From Microbacterium pumilum (lineage in GTDB: Bacteria > Actinomycetota > Actinomycetes > Actinomycetales > Microbacteriaceae), in contig NZ_BAAAOH010000001.1 of the NCBI RefSeq assembly GCF_039530225.1, positions 4,216,001 through 4,280,000 of the forward strand: 64,000 nt of DNA, given 5' to 3'. The notes beneath the pieces were generated by a model. It ran no database searches. It was not told the origin of the DNA and saw only the letters and a list, made by a program, of their open reading frames with translations. The position numbers were made by a program, and so were the translations under genes. The first letter of the stretch is position 1; the number at the start of each line of letters is the position of its first letter. This document shows positions 24,009 to 33,315 of the stretch, piece after piece.

Positions 24009-24344
24009 TCAGTCCTCCTGAGGGAGAGCGTCGATCGACCCGGCGATCGCGCGGAATTCATCGGTGAGGGCGGCGGCCAGGCGAGCGCCTGCCGCGCTGG
24101 TGCGGTAGAACTTGCGAGGCCGTGCCTCGTCGGTGTTCCACTCGCTCGTGAGGTGTCCCTGCTTCTCGAGGCGCCGCAGCAGGGGGTAGAGCGTGTTCGC
24201 GTCGGTGTCGAATCCGCGCGCCTCGAGCTCTTCGAGCAGGCCGTACCCGTACCCCGGCTGCGCCAGCAGCCGCAGGCACGCCAGCACGATGGTGCCCCGC
24301 CGCAGCTCCTGCAGGTGGGTGTCGAGTGCTTCGGTCTCGCTCAT
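24009..24344 (-). CDS. PadR family transcriptional regulator
   Basis: 111 residues. The winged helix is clear: LRRGTIVLACLRLLAQPGYG, DANTLYPLLRRLEKQGHLTS, RPRKFYRTSAAG. It forms a two-gene unit with the HAAS membrane protein. Its promoter is near consensus with a palindrome between -35 and -10, so autorepression is likely. No exporter follows, unlike the first PadR module. Confidence 0.88.
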   Translation of the reverse strand: MSETEALDTHLQELRRGTIVLACLRLLAQPGYGYGLLEELEARGFDTDANTLYPLLRRLEKQGHLTSEWNTDEARPRKFYRTSAAGARLAAALTDEFRAIAGSIDALPQED

Positions 24345-24351
24345 GCCTCAC

Positions 24352-24381
24352 ACTGTAATGTGTGCCACACACTATTGTCAA
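24352..24381 (-). promoter_or_regulatory. Near-consensus promoter with PadR operator
   Basis: -35 TTGACA (24376-24381), 18-base spacer, -10 TACAGT (24352-24357), then 7 bases to the ATG. TGTGTG-C-CACACA (24359-24371) is a palindrome within the spacer, an ideal repressor site. Confidence 0.7.
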
Positions 24382-24479
24382 CCGCACATCAGTGTATGGA
24401 GAATCCCGCCGACATTGCCCATGGGACCCCATCCCGCAAGCCCCTGCCGATGCCGGACGACTCCCGACAGAGTGGACCG

Positions 24480-26141
24480 GTGAAGATCAGCGATACCAGC
24501 GACCTGTGGTGGAAGACCGCGGTCATCTACTGCCTCGACGTCGAGACGTTCTTCGACAGCGACGGGGACGGGGTCGGCGACCTCCCGGGGCTCGCGCAGC
24601 GCATCGACTATCTCGCCGATCTCGGCGTGACGTGCCTGTGGCTGATGCCGTTCTACCCGAGTCCGGACCGCGACGACGGCTATGACATCACCGACTTCTA
24701 CGGCGTCGACCCGAGGCTGGGAAGCCACGGCGACCTCGTCGAGGTCATCCGCACGGCGAATGATCGCGGCATCCGGGTCATCGTCGACCTCGTCGTCAAT
24801 CACACCTCCGACAAGCATCCATGGTTCGTGAACGCGCGCCGCAGTCGTACGTCGAAGTTCCGCGATTTCTACGTGTGGGTCGACAACCCGCCGAAGAAGC
24901 AGGCGAAGACCGTGTTCCCCGGGGAGGAGACGAGCGTCTGGCAGCTCGACGAAGCCACCGGACAGTACTTCCTGCACAGCTTCTACCGCTACCAACCCGA
25001 TCTGAACATCGCCAACCCGAAAGTACGGGACGAGATCGCCAAGATGATCGGCTTCTGGCTCGAACTCGGCATCGACGGCTTCCGCGTCGACGCGGTGCCC
25101 TTCCTCATCGAGGCTCCCCCCGGTGTCGATATCGGCGACCCGCACGAGCACCTGCGCGAGATCCGCCGCTTCCTGCAGCGACGCCGGAGCGAAGCCATCC
25201 TTCTCGGCGAGGTGAACCTGCCGTTCGATCAGCAGCTGGAGTTCTTCGGCGGACACGAGGGCGAAGAACTCACACTGCAGTTCGACTTCATCGGGATGCA
25301 GGCGCTCCACCTTTCGCTGGCGCGGTCTGATCCGGCGCCGCTGATCCGCGCGCTCGAAGCACGACCTGCGACCGCCAGGGAGAGCCAGTGGGCGAACTTC
25401 GTGCGCAATCATGACGAGCTGACGCTCGACAAGCTGACCGATGCGGAACGGCAAGAGGTCTTCGAGGCCTTCGCGCCGGACGAGCGCCAGCGCGTGTACG
25501 GGCGTGGCATCACGCGCCGCGTGCCCCCTATGCTCGGCGGCGATCCCCGCCGCATCCGTATGGTCTACAGCCTGCTGTTCTCGCTTCCCGGGACGCCGGT
25601 GCTGTTCTACGGCGAAGAGATCGGAATGGGCGAGAACATCCAGATCGCGGGGCGGCAGTCCGTGCGCACGCCCATGCAGTGGAGCCGCGCCAAGAACGGC
25701 GGGTTCTCGCACGCTGCGAAGTCGCGGCTGGTCGCGCCGATCCCGGAGGGCGGCTACGCGCCGCAGCATGTGAACGTCGACGACCAGTACACGGACGACG
25801 GGTCACTGCTGCAGCTCATCCAGCGCCTCACCGTGCGTTATCGCTCCTCGCCCGAGATCGGCTGGGGGCGCTTCGAGGTGCTCGAGCAGGAGCAGTCCGC
25901 GGTGCTGGCGCATTCGATCAGCGCGGATGTCGGGCGATTCATCGCGCTGCACAACTTCTCGGATGTCGCCGTCGAGACGACGATCACCCTCACGGACGAC
26001 CCCGATGCCACCGCGCTGTCGGATCTGCTCGGACCCGGTCGCATCGACCTCGACGACCGCAGCGCGGCGGCGATCGAACTGCCTCCGTACGGCTTCCGCT
26101 GGCTGCGGGTGGTGCGACCGGAGGACGGCCGGCTCGGATGA
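24480..26141 (+). CDS. GH13 alpha-amylase family protein, trehalose-synthase-like
   Basis: 553 residues from the GTG at 24480. VIYCLDVETFFDSDGDGVGD (15-34) is the start typical of the trehalose synthase/oligo-1,6-glucosidase branch. The active site is complete: nucleophile Asp204 in GFRVDAVP, Glu244 in LLGEVNLP, Asp312 in VRNHDELTL, with DLVVNHTSDKHPWF at about 103-116. It lacks the maltokinase domain. It could isomerise maltose to trehalose or hydrolyse glucosides; the branch suggests the former but does not prove it. Starts at ATG 24396 or 24450 are also possible, since no candidate has a good ribosome site. Confidence 0.82.
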   Translation: MKISDTSDLWWKTAVIYCLDVETFFDSDGDGVGDLPGLAQRIDYLADLGVTCLWLMPFYPSPDRDDGYDITDFYGVDPRLGSHGDLVEVIRTANDRGIRVIVDLVVNHTSDKHPWFVNARRSRTSKFRDFYVWVDNPPKKQAKTVFPGEETSVWQLDEATGQYFLHSFYRYQPDLNIANPKVRDEIAKMIGFWLELGIDGFRVDAVPFLIEAPPGVDIGDPHEHLREIRRFLQRRRSEAILLGEVNLPFDQQLEFFGGHEGEELTLQFDFIGMQALHLSLARSDPAPLIRALEARPATARESQWANFVRNHDELTLDKLTDAERQEVFEAFAPDERQRVYGRGITRRVPPMLGGDPRRIRMVYSLLFSLPGTPVLFYGEEIGMGENIQIAGRQSVRTPMQWSRAKNGGFSHAAKSRLVAPIPEGGYAPQHVNVDDQYTDDGSLLQLIQRLTVRYRSSPEIGWGRFEVLEQEQSAVLAHSISADVGRFIALHNFSDVAVETTITLTDDPDATALSDLLGPGRIDLDDRSAAAIELPPYGFRWLRVVRPEDGRLG

Positions 26142-26171
26142 CGCGCGTCTGAAAGCCCGAGCGAAGAGGGC

Positions 26172-27182
26172 ATGATGGAGCGCGTGAGCAACGATGCGGC
26201 AACCCTCCCCCCTCTCGACGAGCTGCTCTCCTCGGCGCGCGTCGTCGCGCTTCCACTCGCTGTGCGTTTCCGCGGCATCGAGGTGCGCGAAGCCGTGCTG
26301 TTCGAAGGACCGGAGGGCTGGACGGAGTTCTCTCCATTCGTCGAGTACGACGACCATGAGGCGTCGGCGTGGCTCACGGCGGCCATCGATTTCGGGTGGA
26401 TGCCGCAACCGCTGCCGTTGCGGCACGAGATCGCCGTGAACGCGACCGTCCCCGCCGTGGCCGCGGCATCCGTCCCCGAGGTGTTGGCGCGATTCGACGG
26501 CTGCCGCACGGCCAAGGTCAAGGTCGCAGAGCCCGGGCAGCGCCTCGCCGATGACATCGCGCGCGTCGCGGCGGTGCGCATCGCGCTCGGCGTCGAGGGC
26601 AGAATCCGCATCGACGCCAACGGCGCCTGGAACGTGGACGAGGCCGAGCACGCCATCCACGCGCTCGCCGAGTACGACCTCGAGTACGCCGAGCAGCCGT
26701 GCGAGACCGTGGACGAACTCGCCGAGCTGCGACGCCGAGTCAAGTACATGGGCATTCCGATCGCGGCGGACGAGAGCGTCCGCAAGGCCGCGGATCCGCT
26801 CGCGGTCGCGCGCGCGGGTGCCGCTGATCTGCTCGTCATCAAGGTGCAGCCGCTGGGCGGCGTCAGGCGAGCCCTCGGGATCGTCGCGGAAGCCGGCCTT
26901 CCGGTCGTCGTCTCGAGCGCCCTCGACACGTCGGTTGGCCTCGCGATGGGTGCGGCGCTGGCCGCCGCGCTCCCCCAGCTCGACTACGACTGCGGGCTGG
27001 GAACGTCCTCGCTCTTCACAGCGGATGTCGTCTCGCCGGCGCTCGTGCCGCGCCATGGCGTGCTGCCGGTGGGTCGGGTGTCGCCGGACCCGGTCCTGCT
27101 CGATGAACACGCTGCGGCCGACGAGCGCGCTGAGTGGTGGCGGGCGCGGATCGCGCGGTGCTACGGGCTCCTGGGCGGCTGA
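26172..27182 (+). CDS. menC: o-Succinylbenzoate synthase
   Basis: 336 residues of the enolase superfamily. Catalytic lysines are Lys117 (TAKVKVAEPG) and Lys224 (LVIKVQPLGG); metal ligands are Asp148 (RIDANGAWN), Glu174 (YAEQPCE) and Asp200 (AADESV). The Lys-x-Lys and the AEQP element identify OSB synthase rather than muconate cycloisomerase. It dehydrates SHCHC to OSB for MenE. The start is uncertain: ATG 26172, ATG 26175 and GTG 26184 all precede the conserved LPPLDELL. Confidence 0.9.
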   Translation: MMERVSNDAATLPPLDELLSSARVVALPLAVRFRGIEVREAVLFEGPEGWTEFSPFVEYDDHEASAWLTAAIDFGWMPQPLPLRHEIAVNATVPAVAAASVPEVLARFDGCRTAKVKVAEPGQRLADDIARVAAVRIALGVEGRIRIDANGAWNVDEAEHAIHALAEYDLEYAEQPCETVDELAELRRRVKYMGIPIAADESVRKAADPLAVARAGAADLLVIKVQPLGGVRRALGIVAEAGLPVVVSSALDTSVGLAMGAALAAALPQLDYDCGLGTSSLFTADVVSPALVPRHGVLPVGRVSPDPVLLDEHAAADERAEWWRARIARCYGLLGG

Positions 27183-27205
27183 CACTCATCGCTTCGACGA
27201 CGCGT

Positions 27206-27850
27206 TCAGTCCTCGGGCGCGTCGATGATCAGCTGTGCCACTCGTGCGAGCTCTGCGTTCGTGTGGACGCACATCTCTTCGTAGTCGAGGCCGGACATGA
27301 CGGCTCGCACCGAAGCCCCCTCCCACACCGTCAGCATGAGGCGCGCGGCCTCGTCGGCGGGGATGCGGAAGCGCAGCGCCTTGGCACGGGCGATGTCTTC
27401 GATGATCTGCGAGACGCTGCGGCGCATCTCGTCCTCCTGGGCGAGGTAGGCGGCCGCGAGCTGCGGATTGCGCAGCGCGTGGATGCGGATCTCGCTCATC
27501 AGCAGCACGCCTAGCCGGTCGTCGGCCGAGATGTCGAGCACCTGCTGGACGATGTCGAACGCGCGAGTCGGCGTGTCATCGAGAGCACCGGCGCTTTCGA
27601 GCTCGAGCACACGACCGCGGACTGCTCGCACCCGCTCGCGGGCGACATTGCCGGAGAGCTCGAGGAAGAGCTCGTCCTTGGTCTCGAAGTTGGAATAGAA
27701 CGCACCGCGGGTGAATCCTGCACGCTCGCAGATGGCCTCGACGGAAGCAGCGTCGAGGCCCACTTCAGCGAAGACCTGCGCTGCGGCGTCCAGCAGCTTC
27801 TGGCGTGTGGCTTCGCGGCGGCGCGTGGTCGCGGCGACGGTGTCGGTCAT
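27206..27850 (-). CDS. TetR family regulator
   Basis: 214 residues. The N-terminal helix-turn-helix (QVFAEVGLDAASVEAICERA, GFTRGAFYSNFETKDELF; about 24-65) is standard TetR. The C-terminal half is helical and binds an unknown ligand. It is divergent from the MMPL/YhgE operon with 136 bp between them and most probably represses it. Unlike many neighbours, the ATG has a good ribosome site (GAGGAGAAC). Confidence 0.88.
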   Translation of the reverse strand: MTDTVAATTRRREATRQKLLDAAAQVFAEVGLDAASVEAICERAGFTRGAFYSNFETKDELFLELSGNVARERVRAVRGRVLELESAGALDDTPTRAFDIVQQVLDISADDRLGVLLMSEIRIHALRNPQLAAAYLAQEDEMRRSVSQIIEDIARAKALRFRIPADEAARLMLTVWEGASVRAVMSGLDYEEMCVHTNAELARVAQLIIDAPED

Positions 27851-27986
27851 CCGTTCTCCTCACGCTCATCTTGACAGCCACTACTCAGGTTCGGGGCCTT
27901 GATGCGATCTACGATACACTCATGTATCCGATACAGCGCTGTATCCATTCTGAAAAGTCTTTCTGAATCCGACCTCGGAGGCGCTG

Positions 27987-30917
27987 TTGTCCACCCTTCT
28001 CTACGCACTCGGCCGCTGGTCGTACCGCCACCCGTGGCGGGTGCTCGTCGCGTGGCTCCTTCTGCTGGCGATCGCAGGCGGCGGCGCGGCCATCTTCATG
28101 AAGGGCACGGACAACTCGTTCTCCATCCCCGGCACCGAGTCGCAGGCCGGCATCCAGCAGCTGGGCCGCTCCTTCCCGCAGGCGAGCGGAACGAGTGCCC
28201 AGATCGTGGTGGTGGCGGACGACGGCGACGATGTCGACGACGAGCCGTACTCGTCGGCGATCGAAGACAGCATCGCGACGATCGAAGACCTCGACGGCGT
28301 GCTCGCCGTGACGGATCCGTTCGACGAGATGGTCACGGGGCTCGTGTCGGATGACGGTGCCGCCGCCATCATCCGCCTGCAGTTCGACGGCCAGGCGACG
28401 GATGTCTCACCCGAGACGAAGACCGCGCTCAAAGACGCCGGCGTCGACCTCGAAGACTCCCTCCCCGCAGGATCGCAGGTCGTGGTCGGCGGCGACCTCT
28501 TCTCGCAGTCCCTCCCGACGATCTCGATCATCGAGGCGGTCGGCGTGCTCGTCGCGCTGTTCGTGCTCATCGTGACCTTCCGGTCGTTCGCGATGGCGTG
28601 GTTCCCGCTCGCGAGCGCTCTCATCGGCGTCGGGCTCGCGGTATCGCTCATCTTCTTCGCAACCGCGTTCGCGACGATCTCCTCCACCACTCCCCTGCTG
28701 GCGGTGATGCTGGGGCTGGCCGTCGGCATCGACTACGCGCTCTTCATCGCGGCCCGACATCAGGATCAGGTGCGCGCCGGAGTCGAGCCGGAGGAATCCG
28801 CCGCCCGGGCGACCGGCACCGCCGGATCGGCCGTCGTCTTCGCCGGAGTGACGGTGCTCATCGCCCTCATCGGTCTTTCGTTCGCGAACATCCCGTTCCT
28901 CACCACGATGGGCATCGCCGCGTCGATCGCAGTCGCGATCGCCGTGCTCGTCGCGCTCACGCTGACCCCCGCGTTCCTCGGCTTCGCCAAGGCCCGGGTC
29001 GTCGGGTGGAAGCGGCGTCCCCGTGGCTTGGCCGTCTCGCGTTCCCGCCGGTCGTCGAGCGCCGGAAAGTCCCGGTCATCGAGCCCAACAGCCTCCCGGT
29101 CGTCGAGCGCCACAGCCTCCCGGTCGTTGAGCGAGCGAAGCGAGACGAAACGTGTCGAGTCGACGCTCGACACCGAGTCCGATGGTCACGGATCCCTCGA
29201 AGAGACGCCGACACGCAGGGATGCCACCCAGGCACGCCGCGGATTCGCCGACCGCTGGGTGAGCGGTGTGACCCGGCATCCGATCATCACGACGATCGCC
29301 GTCATCGTCGGGCTCGGCATCCTCGCCATCCCGGCCGCCAGCCTTCGGCTCGCGCTGCCGAACGCCGGAATGCAGCCCACGACGAGCGAGGCCCGGCAGG
29401 CCTACGACCTGACGTCCGAGCACTTCGGGCCCGGCTTCAACGGGCCGCTCATCATGACCGGCACGATCGTGACCTCCACCGACCCGGTCGGGCTGATGAA
29501 GGATCTCGCCACCGAGATCGAGAAGATCCCCGGCGTGAAGACCGTGGCGCTGGCGACTCCGAACGAGACCGCCGACACCGGCATCATCCAGATCGTGCCC
29601 GAGACGGCGCCCGACGATCCGGCGACCGCCGCGCTCGTGCGCGAGTTGCGCGCACAGCACGATCGACTGCTCGACGAGTACGGGGTCGACCTCAAGGTGA
29701 CGGGCTTCACTGCTGTCGCGATCGACATCTCCGACCGCCTCGGCGGAGCGCTCATCCCGTTCGGCGTGTTCGTGGTCGGCCTTTCGCTGATCCTCCTCAC
29801 GATGGTGTTCCGCTCGATCTGGGTGCCGATCAAGGCCGCGCTGGGCTATCTGCTCTCGGTCGCCGCGGCCTTCGGCGTCGTCGCCGCCGTGTTCGAGTGG
29901 GGGTGGCTCGCCGAGCCGCTCAACGTCGACAAGGTCGGGCCGATCATCAGCTTCATGCCGATCATCCTGATGGGCGTGCTGTTCGGGCTCGCGATGGACT
30001 ACGAGGTGTTCCTCGTCTCGCGCATGCGTGAGGACTTCGTCCACGCCCGTGCCCGCCGCGGCGGCTCCGATCACGCGCTCGGCGTGCAGACGGTCCGTTC
30101 CGGTTTCAAGGCTTCGGCGAGGGTGGTCACGGCGGCGGCGGTGATCATGTTCGCCGTCTTCGCGGCGTTCGTGCCCGAAGGGGATGCGTCGCTCAAGCCC
30201 ATCGCCCTCGGCCTGGCCGTCGGCATCCTGATCGACGCCTTCCTGGTGCGCATGACGCTCGTGCCGGCCGTCATGGCTCTGCTGGGAGACAAGGCGTGGT
30301 GGATGCCGGCATGGCTCGACCGGGTGCTCCCCCGCTTCGACATCGAGGGCGAGGCCGTCGAGCGTGAGCTCGCACTGGCCGACTGGCCCGAGCCGCACAC
30401 CACAGCGGCGGTCGTCGCGGAGGACCTCACGCTCGCCGATGGCGACCTCGTCCTCTACAGCGGCGCGAGCGCCCGCATCGAGCGCGGCGAGTCGCTGATC
30501 GTGACATCCGCCGACCCTCGCGCTGCGCGCGCGCTGCTGCTCACTGTCGCGGGGCGCGTCGCACCGAGCGGCGGCAGGCTTCGCGTTGCCGGGCACCTGA
30601 TCCCTGAACGTTCGGCGTGGGTGCGCTCGCATGTCGGTGTCGCACTGCTGAGTGGTGCGGACGATCCCGTCACCGAACTCCGCCGCGCGGTGCGTGGCGG
30701 GCCCGCAATCGTCGTCGTCGACAACGCCGACACCCTCGCATCCACCGCGGTCCGCGACCGCGCCGCCGCGGTGCTGCGTGACGCCGACTCGCCCACTGTG
30801 CTCGTGTCGGCCCTCGACCCCGACGTCGCGCGCGCGCTCCTTCTCGAGGCGCGGCGGCCTGTTCCCGCCGTGCTCGATCTCTCCGCTTCATCCGTCCCCA
30901 CCGAGGTGCTGTCATGA
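27987..30917 (+). CDS. MMPL/RND family transporter with ABC-like C-terminal tail
   Basis: 976 residues, longer than plain MMPL proteins of this type (about 720-800). TTG start with GGAGG 5 bases upstream. Each half has an extracytoplasmic porter domain and a block of membrane spans; the GIDYALFIAARHQDQ and AMDYEVFLVSRMREDF motifs carry the Asp-Tyr of proton-driven MMPL transport. Residues about 355-386 hold a tandem 8-residue repeat (RSSSxxxS). From about 790 a soluble tail resembles an ABC ATPase: LTLADGDLVLYSGASARIER, then a position-equivalent of Walker A that lacks the GKS (TSADPRAARALLL, about 839), and a Walker B-like AIVVVDNADTL (about 905). It likely exports lipids or drugs. Confidence 0.85.
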   Translation: MSTLLYALGRWSYRHPWRVLVAWLLLLAIAGGGAAIFMKGTDNSFSIPGTESQAGIQQLGRSFPQASGTSAQIVVVADDGDDVDDEPYSSAIEDSIATIEDLDGVLAVTDPFDEMVTGLVSDDGAAAIIRLQFDGQATDVSPETKTALKDAGVDLEDSLPAGSQVVVGGDLFSQSLPTISIIEAVGVLVALFVLIVTFRSFAMAWFPLASALIGVGLAVSLIFFATAFATISSTTPLLAVMLGLAVGIDYALFIAARHQDQVRAGVEPEESAARATGTAGSAVVFAGVTVLIALIGLSFANIPFLTTMGIAASIAVAIAVLVALTLTPAFLGFAKARVVGWKRRPRGLAVSRSRRSSSAGKSRSSSPTASRSSSATASRSLSERSETKRVESTLDTESDGHGSLEETPTRRDATQARRGFADRWVSGVTRHPIITTIAVIVGLGILAIPAASLRLALPNAGMQPTTSEARQAYDLTSEHFGPGFNGPLIMTGTIVTSTDPVGLMKDLATEIEKIPGVKTVALATPNETADTGIIQIVPETAPDDPATAALVRELRAQHDRLLDEYGVDLKVTGFTAVAIDISDRLGGALIPFGVFVVGLSLILLTMVFRSIWVPIKAALGYLLSVAAAFGVVAAVFEWGWLAEPLNVDKVGPIISFMPIILMGVLFGLAMDYEVFLVSRMREDFVHARARRGGSDHALGVQTVRSGFKASARVVTAAAVIMFAVFAAFVPEGDASLKPIALGLAVGILIDAFLVRMTLVPAVMALLGDKAWWMPAWLDRVLPRFDIEGEAVERELALADWPEPHTTAAVVAEDLTLADGDLVLYSGASARIERGESLIVTSADPRAARALLLTVAGRVAPSGGRLRVAGHLIPERSAWVRSHVGVALLSGADDPVTELRRAVRGGPAIVVVDNADTLASTAVRDRAAAVLRDADSPTVLVSALDPDVARALLLEARRPVPAVLDLSASSVPTEVLS
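29048..29159 (+). repeat. Four 24-bp tandem repeats plus REP-like segment inside the MMPL gene
   Basis: CCGGTCGTCGAGCG or a near match starts at 29048, 29072, 29096 and 29120, exactly 24 bp apart (8 codons). The last unit runs into GTTGAGCGAGCGAAGCGAGA, which resembles an intergenic repeat that I recall from related actinobacterial genomes. The frame stays open throughout. It lies in the cytoplasmic linker between the two transporter halves. Confidence 0.8.
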
Positions 30918-32962
30918 CCGCAAACCGCATGTCTCTGGCCATCGAGCGGGCGCGCACGCGTCGCCCCGTGACGTGGCTGACCCTCATCGGCGTGCTGCTG
31001 CTGCCCGTCGTCATCGGCGGGGTGCTCGTCGCCGCGCTGTACAACCCGGTCGAGCGGCTCGACGGGCTGAATGCGGCGATCGTGAACGAGGACGAGCCCG
31101 TCACGGTGAACGACCAGTACGTGCCCCTCGGCCGGCAGCTCACTGCGGGACTCGTCGAGGGCTCCGATGACCAGCCGAGCAACCTCACCTGGACGATCTC
31201 CAACGCCGACGACGCGGCGGAGGGTCTCGCCGACGGCACGTACTCGGCGGTCGTCACGATCCCCGAGAACTTCTCTGCGGCGGCGACCTCGACGCAGCCC
31301 GGCTCGACGCCTGAGCGGGCCACGATCGATGTGCAGACTCCGCCCGACAGCCTCATCGTCGACGACGCGATCACTGCGCAGGTGACGACGGCTGCGGCAT
31401 CGCTGATGGGCGACGAGCTGTCGAAGGTGTATCTCGAGAACGTCTTCCTCGGTTTCACCACGCTCGGCGATCAGCTGGGCACGGCGGCCGAGGGTGCCGA
31501 CGACCTCGCTGCCGGGGCGCAGAAAGCGGCGGATGGCGCAGCCGCTCTCCCTGGAGGTGCTACGCAGCTCGCCGATGGCGCGCGGGGCGTCGCCTCGGGC
31601 GCGGGCGACCTCGGCACCGGGCTCACGACTCTGGCCGGCAAGACGCGCGAAGCCGCGGCGGGCGCGACGGCCTTGGCCGCGGGTCTCGACCAGGCCGCTG
31701 CAAAGGTGCAGAGCCCCGAGCTCGTGGCAGCCGCCGCTGACAGCGCGACGTACGCGGCGCAGGCGGCGACGGACACGGCGTCGACTGCCGCGGCTGCCGG
31801 CGCTGTCGCACAGTCGGCGCAGACGCTCGCGGTCACGATGGGCGCAATGGCCGCGCAGTGCACGGCGGAAGGTGGATCGCCGTTGTGCGATCAGGTCGTG
31901 GCGGCCGCCGCGACGTCGGCGGGGCTCGCTCAGTCCGCGGGCAGCGCCGCTCAGGGAGCGGTCACGGCCGCCACCAGCGCGGGCACCGCGAGCGCATACG
32001 CGGCCCCGACGTCGGCGGGCATCGCACAGCTCACGTCGGAGACGGGCGCGGGGTTGACGGATGCCGCAACACGGACCCGAACCCTCGCCGACGGCATTTC
32101 ACAGCTCGCGGGCGGCATCGACCAGTCCGCTGCCGGCGCGCAGTCGATTTCGAGCGGCGCGACGCAGCTCGCCGGTGGCGCCGACCAGCTGTCGACTGGG
32201 TCGCAGACGCTCGCGAACGGTGTCCAGTCCCTCGCGGACGGCACGGGCGAACTCGCCGGCGGACTGCAGACCGCCGCCGACTCCGTGCCCAGTTACAGTG
32301 ACGACGAGGCGACCAGCCTCGCGGCTGTGGTCGCCGACCCGGTCGGCGCGAAGGGCGTCGGCACCTCCCTCTTCGGCGCGTCCGCCATCCCGCTGCTCGC
32401 GATGCTGGCGCTGTGGTTCGGCGGCCTCGCGACGTTCGTGGCACTGCAGGCGGTCTCGCGCCGCGCGCTCACCTCGCGTGCCCCCTCGGTGCTGCTCGCC
32501 CTGCGTGGATTCGCCCCGGCGGCGGCCCTGGGCGCAGCGCAGGGACTTCTCGTGGCCGCTGTCGTGCAGCTCGCGGCATCCTACGACTGGACCTCGTGGT
32601 GGGTGTTCGCCGGAGTCTCGATCGCGGCGGGCATCGCGTTCGCCGCGGTGAACCAGGCGCTCGTCGCCGTGTTCGGCGGCACAGGACGCTGGCTCTCGGC
32701 GCTGATCGGCGTGCTCGCCGTCGCGACCGGTGTCGTGTCGACCGTACCCGGCGTGCTGTCGAGCGTGGCGGCGCTCATGCCGACCGCTCCCGCCTACAAC
32801 GGCATGGTGGCCGCACTCACGTCGGCATCCGGCGTCGGAGCAGCCCTCGCGGGGCTCGCGATCTGGTCGGTGCTGGCGCTTGGTGCCACGGCCATCGCCG
32901 TTACGCGTCGACGTACGACATCCGCGCGAGAGCTGCTGACGGCATCCCCTGCCATGGCCTGA
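30914..32962 (+). CDS. YhgE/Pip family membrane protein
   Basis: 682 residues. An N-terminal span (TWLTLIGVLLLPVVIGGVLV) is followed by LYNPVERLDGLNAAIVNEDE and the YhgE/Pip N-terminal pattern, a long Ala/Gly-rich helical region of short repeats (LADGARGVASGAGDL, LAGGADQLSTGSQTLANG), then about five C-terminal spans of the ABC-2 type. The ATG overlaps the MMPL stop by 4 bases (ATGA). Such proteins often partner MMPL or ESX-like systems and act in export or phage/drug interaction; the exact role is unknown. Confidence 0.85.
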   Translation: MTANRMSLAIERARTRRPVTWLTLIGVLLLPVVIGGVLVAALYNPVERLDGLNAAIVNEDEPVTVNDQYVPLGRQLTAGLVEGSDDQPSNLTWTISNADDAAEGLADGTYSAVVTIPENFSAAATSTQPGSTPERATIDVQTPPDSLIVDDAITAQVTTAAASLMGDELSKVYLENVFLGFTTLGDQLGTAAEGADDLAAGAQKAADGAAALPGGATQLADGARGVASGAGDLGTGLTTLAGKTREAAAGATALAAGLDQAAAKVQSPELVAAAADSATYAAQAATDTASTAAAAGAVAQSAQTLAVTMGAMAAQCTAEGGSPLCDQVVAAAATSAGLAQSAGSAAQGAVTAATSAGTASAYAAPTSAGIAQLTSETGAGLTDAATRTRTLADGISQLAGGIDQSAAGAQSISSGATQLAGGADQLSTGSQTLANGVQSLADGTGELAGGLQTAADSVPSYSDDEATSLAAVVADPVGAKGVGTSLFGASAIPLLAMLALWFGGLATFVALQAVSRRALTSRAPSVLLALRGFAPAAALGAAQGLLVAAVVQLAASYDWTSWWVFAGVSIAAGIAFAAVNQALVAVFGGTGRWLSALIGVLAVATGVVSTVPGVLSSVAALMPTAPAYNGMVAALTSASGVGAALAGLAIWSVLALGATAIAVTRRRTTSARELLTASPAMA

Positions 32963-33315
32963 CACTTTCGAGGCAGAGCCCTGCCGGCCCAACCCACCGA
33001 CCCGCGCGCGAACCCACACCCTCGCGCACCCGCAACGTGTGGGTTAGCGGACGGTTGTGCGGGTTCGCGGTGCGGGGCTGTGACGTGCGTGGTCGGCGAT
33101 GCGATCGGCAGGCGGCCGGCTGTTCGATCGCCGTAACCACGCTTGCCCAGGACTCTCCGGCTCAACCCACCAACCTGCGAGCGAACCCACACCCCGGCGT
33201 ACCCGCAACGTGTGGGTTCGCGGACGGTTGTGTGGGTTCGCGGTGCAGTCGGCGACGCCCGGTGAGAAAGCACCCGCCGAAGCGGCCACGACGGATGCGG
33301 CGCGAACCGAGCGGG
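32963..33315. repeat. Convergent gap with two 84-bp copies of an inverted-repeat element
   Basis: The 353-bp gap between YhgE/Pip and ccsB holds two direct copies of one element, at 32990-33073 and 33163-33246. Each has left arms CAACCCACC and CGAACCCACAC and two right arms GTGTGGGTT(C/A)G, so more than one hairpin can form. In copy 2 the 11-bp arms are 33182-33192 and 33210-33220 (again 33230-33240). Copy 1 differs by about ten bases. The 89 bp between the copies show nothing else recognisable. No convincing coding sequence. Confidence 0.75.
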
